Positions 10,589 through 20,100 of a stretch of 22,255 nucleotides of DNA are shown here, one piece after another. The notes under the pieces are model-generated. The model made no database searches. It saw only the letters and a list, made by a program, of their open reading frames with translations, and was not told where the DNA came from. Source of the DNA: Phellopilus nigrolimitatus (Eukaryota; Basidiomycota; Agaricomycetes; Hymenochaetales; Hymenochaetaceae); the NCBI GenBank assembly GCA_021029095.1, contig JAJOHG010000404.1:1-22255 (forward strand), read 5' to 3'. The stretch's first letter is position 1; every line of letters begins with the position of its first letter. A program made the position numbers and the translations under genes.

Positions 10589-10806
10589 TGCACTATCGAC
10601 CCCTGCCTCTTTGCACTTGAACACGTAAACAATTGGTGGTGATGATAAATGAGCCATACCAGTAGTCGGGACGTCCTGCTAACACAGCATTGCAAGAAAA
10701 GAATTATTGGTGAGAGTATGTCCAGTTATCTATGGGCCTATACGCAATAATAGCTTCTGTGTGGTGAGAAAAAACTTAGCAAAATTGTTGACGGTCAGTT
10801 TCAAGT

Positions 10807-11397
10807 TCAAGGATTCGAGTTGAGAATCGAGATAATGGCATGTCTTAACGAGGAGAAACCCTTCATTCGGAGCTGAAGGACAATAGTACTTATTAAATAT
10901 GGTTTTTTGCCCCATATTTTTTTCTTTCGTCTTTCACGCTCAGGAGCAAGCCCAGTCCAGTGATATCAAGGCAAGAGTTCGAGGTCTCGTCAATAGAATA
11001 GCAGTCCGAGTATGCGAGTACCCCGTCAAAGTCGGATCCCCTGGCAATGTCAGACTCGAGGTCTGCTTGAAAATAAGTTGCGCTGGGGTTTGGCGAAATA
11101 GTAGCCGAATTTTGGGAAGCGCACCTTAATATGTGTCGATGGATCGATCAGAGGCTTCAAATCCCCTTCGCCATTATCGTCACCTAACTGACTATCAGCA
11201 TCGTCCCTCGAGTCCTCGACAATCTCCGTCAGAATTTCCCCGCTTCCGATCTTCGACTTCTGCGCGTTCTGCACGTCAGCCCTCAGACGTCGAAATGAGT
11301 TCGATTTACTAGTAACTCTCTCGCCCTGCACTTCGTCTGAGCTGCTCTACTGAAGAACTTCGAGTAGATCTCTTGGATTGGGAAGAGCATATCGCAT
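10807..11397 (-). pseudogene. decayed gene for an acidic protein, in-frame TAG and frame break
   Basis: Reading the minus strand from ATG 11397 gives MRYALPNPRDLLEVLQ, then TAG (11347-11349). The same frame continues with SSSDEVQGERV, FRRLRADVQNAQKSKIG and an acidic part (DSRDDADSQLGDDNGEGD) to about 11121. After a possible intron (GTGCGC..TTCAAG) the coding look resumes in a shifted frame (DLESDIARGSDFDGVLAYSD). A 60-ish nt intron (GTGAAAG..CCTTCAG) could then lead to a stop at 10807-10809. A TATATA string sits about 165 bp upstream of the ATG. Plus-strand frames across 10649-11060 also look partly coding, but they contain stops and I take them as antisense shadows. No domain is recognised. 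Confidence 0.4.
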
Positions 11398-11674
11398 GGG
11401 GCTAGATGGAAGAGAAAGTAGGGTCGTGGACTTGTGAGTCACAGAACTCACAACTTCATCAGGCTCAATTACGCGTGACGCCACATATCATTTTCATTCT
11501 TGTGGGCACATGTGGGTCCAAACGCGTCACACATTTTTTAAACGCGCAAATCATTCTGGTATATATGGACCTACTAAAATTAGCTAGACTAAATGAACCC
11601 AAAGACATATGCCTCAAAAACTCCCAAAACCCTAAACGAAAACTTTAATCACCAATAAACGCCTTTGCTAAGCC

Positions 11675-13405
11675 TCAGAGCAAATATGCTGAAAAGTCAA
11701 ATGCAGAGGAAGCTTGCAACGCCGCTTGTGAGGCCGTCTTCAATGTATCCCAGGACGCATCAGTGTTTACTCCAATCTCGTAGTCCGTTCCGTACTAAAT
11801 ACCCGAACAGTATTAGCAAAATGATACAGTGCATGGCTGGAGGTACAAGTCTGTACTTACATGAGGATCCGCATTAGGGATGACCTGCCAGTACATCCAC
11901 GGCACACCCGCCGCCGTGATCTGGCCAGCCCAATTCTGTATGTTACTGTTTCGAGTATCCGCATCAAGCGCGTCTCCAGTCGGACAGTTGTTATTTGACG
12001 TGTCAAAATAACAGGCACCCCTGAAAGTGCACAGTAAGCCACCTTCCTCATTTTCGAAATTTGTACTTAGGAATTATCTTCGTACCATTCTTGGAAAATA
12101 AGTTTCTTCCCTGCGGATTGTGCCTGGCTGACTTTCGCTTGTATCGCTGAAGTCTCAAGGTCTCCTGTGCCGTACGCATGGATGGCGATAACGTCAAGAG
12201 CATCGCAAGTCAACCAGTCTGGCTGTACCGACTCGTCGAGGTAGGATTCGCCGCCTGTGGTGACGAGGATCTGAGACGATTATAAGTGAGCATGTCTTAA
12301 TTGGCCTATAAACAAATAATACGCACCCCGCTGTTGTCGCCTAGTTCCGCCTTGATCGTACCTGCCCGGTCGCATTGCCTAATTTCCTCCAGTAGTCAGG
12401 ACCTCTCACAAAAGCGAACTTAATCTATGCGCGCACTCACCAAGACTGGTGGTCTGCAATGTACTGTGCACCCTGAATTCAATGATTATATGTTCATTCA
12501 ATGCCTCGATGCATAAAGAGCTGCAGCATTTACCTTGCCAATCATGGCTTCGTTCTCTGCTTCAAATGCAAAGATATATCCAGAGAGCTCCTTCCATGGC
12601 TTGTTCAACGTCGAATGGACGTGATTCTGTGCGCAACTGATATCAGGAACAACGTTGCGTCCAAAAGTTAAGAGAAGTCAGTTTCGTACCAGAACATAAC
12701 GCAATCTGTTGTCGAATTCTGTCGTGGCATCGTCCTGTTCATAGAAATCTCCTAATTATATTTTTACAACACCATAATTAGCCAATAAATTAATATGTTT
12801 CGTGGAGAGATTTAAGCTTACCAGTTCCATATGCCGCGCCATACACATCATTCCCCTCAAGCGCATTGAAACTATGCATGCTTATCAACAACTTCGACAA
12901 TAGTCAGGAAGCCTTCTTGTGACAAATAAGTACAGTATCGACTAACCTTGATTTTGTGGGCTTGTGCATCGACCATGAACTTGTCAAGCAGGTTGAGAAC
13001 GGTGTCGTCGTACGTGCCAATCTCATTAGGCTCCAACGAAGGATAGGTGGTGATTGTCGTGCCCTTATCAAACAAAAATGTTACAATAAAATATTCAGAG
13101 TATTTAGTACGTGCTTACTTTAGTACTCGCCGTAGATTGACCATCAAGCCAGACGCGAAGCACTTTCATGCCTGCGTCTTGCATGCCCCTAATACCAAAT
13201 TATGATCAGGGCTTTTATTCGGATAAATTGTTATCAAGCGTAAGGACACTCACTGTAGGAGTGTATTGCGATCACTTGCAGACAGACCAGCAGCGTAATA
13301 TAAATTTGAGCCAGCGAAAGAGTTAGCCGCCCATGCAAGGTGTCCGCTTCCGATGTTCGAAACGCAAGCAAGTGCCGTTAGAAAAATAGTGTGGCTGAGC
13401 CTCAT
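11675..13405 (-). CDS. secreted glycoside hydrolase family 5, mannanase-like (370 aa)
   Basis: Eleven exons on the minus strand: 13254-13405, 13119-13188, 12947-13063, 12822-12891, 12690-12751, 12534-12626, 12441-12472, 12327-12378, 12086-12270, 11861-12020, 11675-11794. The introns are 55-70 nt and the phases close to 371 codons with the stop. Residues 1-26 are a signal peptide (MRLSHTIFLTALACVSN.., cleavage near AWA). The mature part starts FAGSNLYYAAGLS and has GMKVLRVWLDGQ, LLISMHSFNALEGNDVYG, FAFEAENEA with the Asn182-Glu183 acid/base pair, VIAIHAYG, and LIFQEWGACYF with the nucleophile Glu277. WMYWQVIPNADPH lies near the end. The spacing of the two glutamates (94 residues) fits GH5 clan A. 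Fungal relatives are usually annotated as endo-beta-1,4-mannanases or cellulase-like enzymes acting on plant or fungal wall polysaccharides. The substrate cannot be fixed from sequence. There is no carbohydrate-binding module. Confidence 0.9.
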
Positions 13406-13506
13406 GTCTCGGAATGCAGTTCGCCTTGCTGCGTAAAGGAGGGAGATGGGGAGGCGGGTATGTTAAGAACTCGGAATATGCAGTCGAGCATCCTATGTTA
13501 CGCTCT

Positions 13507-13512
13507 CTTATA
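13507..13512 (-). promoter_or_regulatory. TATA-like box of the GH5 gene
   Basis: On the minus strand TATAAG lies about 102 bp before the ATG at 13405. Position and sequence fit a core promoter; there is no other support. Confidence 0.35.
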
Positions 13513-13763
13513 CTCGAATAAGGATCGGCGTCTTGGAATTTGCAGATAGCATAGACCGATTGTCGGGCAAATCATTTGAAAATGCTAATCAGTTCCCCGG
13601 ACAGATTTGGAAGGCCGTAACCTGCGACAAGAAGTTCGGCAGCATTACACGACCATTATTCAATTACAAGTTATGTGACGTGTCTGAGGGCATGTGGATC
13701 TTTTATCACGAGCCGCTCGCGAGGCTTTGAGCGCAAGTTGCATGTACGGATCTTTCACCGACA
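13513..13763. other. GH5 upstream region
   Basis: Short plus-strand open frames here (13533-13730 and overlapping) lack coding character. This is probably promoter-proximal DNA of the minus-strand GH5 gene, leading into the tandem repeat. Confidence 0.45.
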
Positions 13764-14080
13764 CAATATATTTATATTGAGTCGTTTCCAAGAAGTCTCA
13801 TATAAACGTACTTGCTGGCGCCTGTACCTTGTGTCGTATCTTGTCACGTTCCTTTCTCTTCCTAATACTTTCACAAATGCAATATATTTATATGGAGACG
13901 TCTCCAGGTCCGAAGTCGCCTCCTAGATCACGCTCGCCGGATTCTGTATCGCACATTATCACGTTCCTTTCTTTTTCCAATGCAATATTTTAATATCAAA
14001 TCTCCAAGTCGTCTCATATTTGTACACTCTCCAAATTTTGCACCTTGTGTCGCATATTATCACATTCCTCTATTTTCCTA
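13764..14080. repeat. three-copy degenerate tandem repeat, unit about 100-116 bp
   Basis: Three units can be lined up by eye: 13764-13879, 13880-13982, 13983-14080. Each begins CAATAT(A/T)TT followed by an AT-rich block. Each then has a GTCGTYTCC/CTCCAAGTCGTCTCATAT-type middle and ends with (TTGTGTCG)YAT..TRTCACRTTCCTYT followed by TTCC. A partial fourth copy starts CAATAGATTA at 14081. The copies have diverged by substitutions and small indels. It lies about 360-680 bp upstream of the GH5 start. It may be a decayed minisatellite or regulatory array. Confidence 0.75.
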
Positions 14081-14090
14081 CAATAGATTA

Positions 14091-14104
14091 ATTTAAATTT
14101 AAAT
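14091..14104. repeat. 14-bp AT palindrome
   Basis: ATTTAAATTTAAAT is its own reverse complement and lies at the edge of the tandem repeat. It is a simple AT-rich palindrome and may be chance. Confidence 0.6.
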
Positions 14105-14177
14105 GAAGACTTGGTGGTCAAAAGACTCGAATCGCTCATGTCCAGGCACTCTATGCTCTGCACGTACCATGCCCATT

Positions 14178-14423
14178 TCAGCATCGCCATTTTTGCTCTT
14201 CATACCCACCTAGGCCTCCTTCCAGTTCTATCACCGCACCAAGCAGCACACCGATGAGGTGACACCCGCAAATGGTGTTCTTCATCCGAGAAAGGTATGC
14301 AGCAAAGGCGTGATGTACCTCGTTCGTAACATACGGTGGTAGGGTGAGAATATTCATCGCCTAGTGATCAAGTGCCGCGATCGAGGCGTGGATAGGGAAG
14401 TCCCTCGAGAGCGTTGTGGTGAT
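14178..14423 (-). pseudogene. short coding relic with in-frame TAG
   Basis: The minus strand reads TTTLSRDFPIHASIAALDH, TAG (14361-14363), then from ATG 14357 NILTLPPYVTNEVHHAFAAY and CGCHLIGVLLGAVIELEG to a TGA at 14178-14180. Both sides of the TAG have the same amphipathic, coding-like character and share a frame, so this looks like an exon of a dead gene. No family is recognised. The ATG after the TAG could instead start a 59-aa peptide, which I think less likely. A minus-strand frame just upstream (14424-14747) is basic and low in coding quality. Confidence 0.35.
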
Positions 14424-14770
14424 TTAACGAGTCAGACGGATGTCACTCAGATTGGGATTGTCAGGGGTAGAATGGTGATATAAAGTATGCTGAAAGCGTG
14501 TCCCATTGCAAGTGTGGCAGTAAAGTAAAAGAAAGAATTCACACGTACATGTACGGCGCCTTATTACAAGTGACAAAATCATTGGACACGACGCAAAACG
14601 TATCATCTCGAGCGAAGAAAGGAGCGAATAGCTTTCCAAAGGCTTTCTCTTTCTCTTTCCAAGTGAACCGATGAGTCGGGCACGCTTTCTATGTCGAGCC
14701 TGTTGGGCGAACGACTGAGTAAATTCGGAAGGAATAGATGATGTCACTCTGCAATACTGTTCTCAGAAGC

Positions 14771-14866
14771 CAGGTCAGGGCGCTTTTCCACCCGACCCTG
14801 ACCTGACCAGGCTGGAGTTCTCTGAATCTTTGCTGATCTCGACCTGACGCAGTGGGTCAGGGTCGA
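14771..14866. repeat. inverted repeats based on GGTCAGGG
   Basis: CAGGTCAGGG at 14771-14780 and CCCTGACCTG at 14796-14805 form a perfect 10-bp inverted repeat with a 15-nt loop. A second, imperfect pair of the same motif (GACCTGAC / GGGTCAGGGTC) lies at about 14841-14864. GC-rich GGTCAGG strings in both orientations can sit near the ends of fungal DNA transposons. No matching partner end or target-site duplication was found here, so a mobile-element origin is only a guess. Confidence 0.5.
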
Positions 14867-15083
14867 CCTGGGGCCAACCACCGACCCTACAAGTAAACAT
14901 TAATGTTATGTAAATCTTCATTTTTTGTTGCTGTTTGGCAACGACTTTAATTACAAACACGGCCAAACATACGCTCCTTTTGAACAACGTTGTTGGCAGA
15001 GCCTTCGGGTGACTGCGCATCCTTCTCATCTTCACATTCAGCAATAATCAGCTTATCCACTGATTTCATCGCTCGTCCGATCA

Positions 15084-15618
15084 ATGAATGCTGATGGTCA
15101 GCCGAATTTTAAGAAACTTCAAGTTCCGTTTCTCGGGTCCTACCGGCAGGTGAGATCAAGCTTTCGTCTTGTGTTAGAAAGCTACTTTTCTGATCCGGGT
15201 TCGATAATTACAAATACCAAAAAGCGGATGCTACCGTTTTCAAGCCAAGCTGTTACGTGACTTACTGTGTTACGCAGACCTCGAAGTGCGGGGCTTGGAA
15301 GCGGTCTTGCACTCAGATCTGTTGCATCGTAACATCCACCCACTTCTTGACGAGATCTTGGCAGAGTTTGGGAAAAAAGGAAAACTCGAATGGAGCAAAA
15401 ACGCCCCGGAGAGCTATCATTGCACGTATATTTTCGGGGGCACGAACGATCTGCTTGAGGAATGAACCAAAATACCTGACACTGCCCGATCTTCTGCTCA
15501 GCGATAAGTTAAATTCAATCTAGCGTCACGTCATCCAGATGATGATGGCTTCATTGACTTGAAGCAGTTGTACTCGATAAATGACATGACCTTCCCTTTC
15601 TCGAATCAGCGAGATTAG
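15084..15618 (+). pseudogene. decayed gene, coding frame with three in-frame stops
   Basis: ATG 15084 starts MNADGQPNFKKLQVPFLGSY. After a 100-nt intron (15150-15249, GTGAGA..CCAAG) the frame continues LLRDLLCYADLEVRGLEAVL and later HPLLDEILAEFGKKGKLEW and SYHCTYIFGGTNDLLEE up to TGA (15463-15465). The same frame goes on with coding-like residues, TAA (15505-15507), then RHPDDDGFIDLKQLYSINDM and FPFSNQRD to TAG (15616-15618). No GT donor would remove the first two stops. If the gene is intact it is a 93-aa protein ending at 15465. The conserved-looking continuation argues for erosion of a longer gene. The family is not recognised. Confidence 0.45.
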
Positions 15619-15815
15619 AGACGATGTGGGCCGTATTGCATTGGCACAATGGATGATTTGGATATGCCTTCTTTGACTGAGGTAAAGATTATCATGCGTA
15701 TATTGTCTTATTTTCGGTAAGAAGCTTACTTCGTTCGTTTTTTGTGCTTCCTTTTAAACTTGGCAGTTACTCAGCAAAATTACGTCCTAAAAGGATTCCT
15801 AACTTCGTTGTTTAA

Positions 15816-16163
15816 TCTCTTGCAACCGCTATTGACCTCGGCAAGACTAAAATTTCAGCTGACGTCGAGCACCATATCCTGGAGCTGTGCTTTCCGCTTG
15901 CATGCCAAGCTCAGAAGGCCCATACACTTGTGAACACTATGAAGCAGCTGCGGCGAACAAATGTCTCTTGCAAGACAATGGACCGTCAAGCACCTAACGC
16001 TTACAGTCAGACGCGACAAAAAAAGCACCTCGCGGATCCGCTCGCGCCTGTCTTCGACACCGGACAGCTTCTGCAGCTGCAGGATCGTGTGATTAAGGCG
16101 TCAGATGTCTACGCGCCTAGGCTTCGGCAGCCAGCGCTCTGCCGCTTCGCTCGACACAACTAA
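15816..16163 (+). pseudogene. coding-like frame, probable relic
   Basis: One frame is open from 15816 to TAA 16161-16163. It gives ATAIDLGKTKISADVEHHIL, then ELCFPLACQAQKAHTLVNTM, a basic linker and LLQLQDRVIKASDVYAPRLR. The first ATG in frame is internal (15939). Acceptor-like AGs precede it, but no clean splice to the 15084-15618 relic was found. It is on the same strand and 200 bp downstream, so it may be the 3' part of the same dead gene. No domain is recognised. Confidence 0.35.
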
Positions 16164-17185
16164 GACGATGTCATAAATTCAACCTTAGGTCTGTGCGATG
16201 TGAACAAACGAATGCAGTTAATTAGGTGAAAATCACATGGGGAGTATTTCGAGGAACTCAGGGTAAAGAGCTGCGACAACATTTCAACCGATGAAAATGC
16301 ACCGATCGAGAGCATGTTTGGTTGTAGCCTCGGACCTCGGTATGTGATGCCTCCCCTATTCGCCTCCGATCGGGCCAATGAATCAATTCTTTAAAGCAGA
16401 TCTACCGCCCATAATCTAAGGTCTTGCCTGCAGGTGCACCCCGTTGGTTTATAGCCTGTCTCTCAGCATGCGTATCCTTTCATCCTGTTCCAGCTTTGTC
16501 TACTCAGATGAAATATCATATGATCATATGGTAGCCGTCGTTTGAAACGTTTATGGACAGAGCAACCGTACTTTCATTGGACTAATAATGTACACATGAT
16601 TCCTTCCAGATATTCTCCAAACTTCCAATACTGTCGAACTGCGACCGAACTATTATGCGCGTATGTATCGACTCGGTTCTCTGTACGTTGTATGTATATG
16701 ACGGATGCGAAAATGTAGTTAACTGAACAGGCATTTAAGTTAAAAGCTTCTCGAAAATAAAATATGTTGTAATGAAGTGGCCAGCGCGTACAATGCAAAA
16801 AAAAGGAAGAGCGAGCTTGTGCTGTAGTACAGACATATGCAGGGATTTAAAAGAGTTACAAGCTGAAGAAGAGAGGAAAAGAAAATGACGAGAAAGGTAT
16901 GGAAGAAAGAGGAACGAGAAGCGAGAAGCGAATGTAAAGGCGAAAATGACAGAGTCATGAAAAAGAAAAATAAGGAATGGTAAAAGAAAGGAAGAAGAGA
17001 GTGATGTCGAGTATGAGCTCGAGATTAAATTCAAGTATGTTGGATCTGAGATGGTGCGGGACCAAAGTACACATTAGGCAGGCATTGACAGCATAGGGAG
17101 GAAGACATAGGTCGAAAGAATCGAAGGCAACAAGGAGTCGAGAAAAGTAACAATGCGAAGCGAGGCTGAAAGCGTGTTGAGGTTT
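16164..17185. other. gene-free spacer with RhoGEF 3' UTR
   Basis: No convincing gene. 16517-16530 is a perfect 14-bp palindrome (CATATGATCATATG). From about 16860 to 17020 the plus strand is nearly all purine (A/G). The RhoGEF transcript would therefore carry a long pyrimidine-rich 3' UTR there. The minus-strand open frame over this tract (16735-17034) is a product of the skew and is not called. Confidence 0.6.
16517..16530. repeat. 14-bp perfect palindrome
   Basis: CATATGATCATATG is identical to its reverse complement. It lies in the spacer downstream of the RhoGEF gene. A function is unknown, and chance is possible in AT-rich DNA. Confidence 0.7.
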
Positions 17186-20100
17186 TTATCTATGACGTTC
17201 GCTCGCGCGTCTCTCCAGCGGCGCCAACGGCACGAGGCTGCCAGGGAAGAGTCGATATTTTATAGACCTCGTCAGGGACTTCTGATGGCGCAGCTCCGCT
17301 GGAGACCGCGTCGACCGAGATTGGCGAGAATGCAGGCGGTTTGACGAAGGCAATGTTGATAATTGTTGAGAGGACCTGCAAGGGGTTTCTGGCACGGACT
17401 GTGTGTGCTTGCGTTGGGGAATGAGGAGTAAACTAGACGAACGCGAGAGGAAGCCAGGACGGGACCCAGTATTTGCAGATGTTGTGCAAGGAGGCAAGAG
17501 CATGTTCGTCGACGCCGACGAATGTACGCCCTCCACTACATCTGAAGAACTTCGCTCCCGTTGGCGAAAAGACGTGCTCTTCAACATTCTTGACAGCATG
17601 TTTTTCTGGCGCCCACTTTCTGCATCCGGAACCTGTAAGAATTCCGTATCCGTCTGTCTTGAACTGGATACCGAGGGCGACGGGGATGGAGACAACGAGC
17701 GTGAGGTACCGAAGAAGCCACGGAAGCTGCCGACGAGCGAGCGCGCGCGTTTGGGGCGGTCCATAGGTGTGAGTTCCTCGGGAAGTTCATGGCATGCTGC
17801 TCTTGGAGGGCTGTCGATGCCGACGACGCGTACTTCCGGCGGAAAGAGCTCGCCGACGGGGCTCACCGTGGGAGCACTCGTCGAGACCGATGAACATTGA
17901 GAGCGCTCCAGCGAGTCAAAAAATTGCGAATGGGTCTTGTAGGTTGTGGATGAGTCCGGGGAGAAGGGACCGTGGGAGGACGTCGAGGTCCTACTGCTGT
18001 CCCTCGTGTCCGTCTCGATGAGTGGGCTAGGAAGTGTCAAATGCACGCCCAGCGACCTCCTACTTTGGCTATTTCTACTAATCGACTTGAATGGTCCTTG
18101 CTTCTGCAGCGTGATGCTCGAGGCCGAATCGGAGATCATCGACCTCTGGTCCACAGAGCATACAGATGTGCAGACGGATGGCGCGCACTGCTTCGACACG
18201 AGCACGCTATCGCGCGCCGTGAGTCTGTTCTTCGCGAGTGCACCGACGCCGATGCCTGCACCCGCGTGCGGCGGGTCTGGGTCGCGGAAGAGTACCTCAT
18301 CGTGCGTCTTTGCGTGCACACGCGCGGCGAGCAATGGCTGCGAAAGCACGTCTGCGAGGTGTCGGTCCGTCTGCGCACGGCGAGTTGCCGACGCACGCCT
18401 GATGAGCACGGTGGGCAACGGCGCGGGAGCAGGCTCCGAGTTGTTACTCATGAAGAACGAGCGCACGCCAGAGCCGGTGAGAGACTGTCGCCGACCGGGG
18501 TAAATCCGCGCTTTCACGGTCGCCTCCGTTTTGAGCGTCGTCGAAGACCTCTTTTGCGAAGGTGCCAGTTCCTGTAAGTGGACGTCGTCTATTGTCGATG
18601 GCACAGAGGGCACCGTGGGGATGTCGGCGCTGGTCCTGGTATTGGTTGGAACGAGATTCGCAGAGACACTGAGAGTCGGTACCGGCTCGTATTCCCATGC
18701 CGTTGGGATGTTGCGAGCGTGATGAATCGCATCTAGCCAGAGCTCCTTCTCGCGTTGGCAGGCTGCGGCAAGCTCGAGACGATGCCCAGTAGAGTGAAAG
18801 ACGAGGTGGAACGAGCAGGGCAATAGAGCTGTAAAGGGCGAAGTTATCAGTTAAAATACCGGGCTTTTCTTACTTAGACTGGATATTCACCTTTATCCTC
18901 GCGCACGTCCACGATCTCGATCGCCTCATCTGCAAGCGAGAACCAGTGGCGCGCCTCGTACACGCCCACCTTAGGCGCCTTCGCAAGGACGATGTACCCG
19001 CCGACATACAGGAACGCCGCGAGGTATTTCACCTTCACGGGGTCGCGCGACGGCGGGAGAACGCCCGCGCCATTCTGCACCTGAGGGGCTGGCCGGTTGC
19101 CGAGCGACAGCATCGAGTCGCGCTTCCCGCCCGACCTCGGCTTGTCGTGATTGCCCACTACGACGTCGAGCGTGCCAGCGAGCAGGCACGCGCCCAGAGA
19201 CGACAGGAAAACCCGCGATGGCGGACCAGGGATTTGCACGCGCAGTGGCCCTGCCAAATCAGGCATAACTCCAGTCGAACCGGGCTGCTGCTGAGCCTGT
19301 GCCAGAAATGACCCCGAGCGCCCTTGCCCCGTGCGCGAACGCGAGCGCGAGAATGCCGATGAGAATGAATACGAGCGTACGGGTGGCTTCACTTTCGTAC
19401 CCGTAGTCCCTTCGCAGTGCCCCAGTTCACTCAACGTCTCCCCTCCGCCGTCCTCCGTGCTCCCATGTCCGTCTTCCCCCGATGAGACAGGCGTAGGAAT
19501 CGGGATTGGGGCTGGATTGGGGCTGCCGCCCGGCGCACCGGCAACGAGCCGGTCGACGATGAGGCGGCTCTTATGTTCGAGGTCCTGCCGCCGCCGAGCC
19601 TCGTCAACACCCTGCGCGACTCCTCGCATCGCACGCAATGCACGCTCAACGATTGTATCCGTGTCGCCTGCGTCGTGCCGATTGTCGTCGTCTTCGTCAC
19701 CATCCTCTTCGTCATCCGAGTCTCCACCGAGACTGAACGCCGCCTGGGTTTTGCGCCGCCTGGGTTCTTCTGCTGGCGAGCATTCAAGCGGAGCGGTGAC
19801 TAAAGGTTCTACAGCAGTAAGGATCGGGTCAGCAACGAGGACTCGTTCGCCTGCAGGAGTAGCAGGAGCAAAGGCGGCCTCCCGCTTCCCTAGTGCGCGC
19901 AGCTGCTCGAACAGCAACGGATACTTGCACACGCGTTGAATGGGTTTGATGAGGTAATCCGCAAATGCGAGCCTCCGCCGCGCATTCCTCTCTTTCTCGA
20001 GCTCACTCGAGGCGGCACCCGCATGTACACCAGAGCACCCATGCTCACCAGCGCTACTAGAGTCGCCAGCGTCAAGCTGTGAGAGGCGCTTCACCGAGAG

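Noticed and set aside
10649..11060. Plus-strand pieces such as KIVDGQFQVQGFELRIEI and an exon after the acceptor at 10943
   Set aside because: They keep one frame across a good 58-nt intron but contain three stops and lie antisense to the better minus-strand relic. I could not settle the strand and kept the minus call.
14855..14875. GGGTCGACCTGG resembling the animal TTF-I terminator box
   Set aside because: A short match around a SalI-like palindrome, not near rDNA; the fungal site for this factor is different and unknown here.
15195..15215. GGGTTCGATAATTA, similar to a tRNA B box
   Set aside because: No A box, anticodon arm or acceptor stem could be folded around it, and it lies in a predicted intron.
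16735..17034. Minus-strand frame rich in Phe, Leu and Ser that looks like a membrane protein
   Set aside because: It is a by-product of the purine/pyrimidine skew; it lies in the RhoGEF 3' UTR and has no family features.
17403..18577. Long plus-strand open frames over the RhoGEF tail (17403-17900, 17946-18503, 17972-18577)
   Set aside because: They are antisense to the 547-codon last exon. The minus strand has the PH-domain end and matching phase; the plus frames show no domain and arise from GC-rich codon usage.
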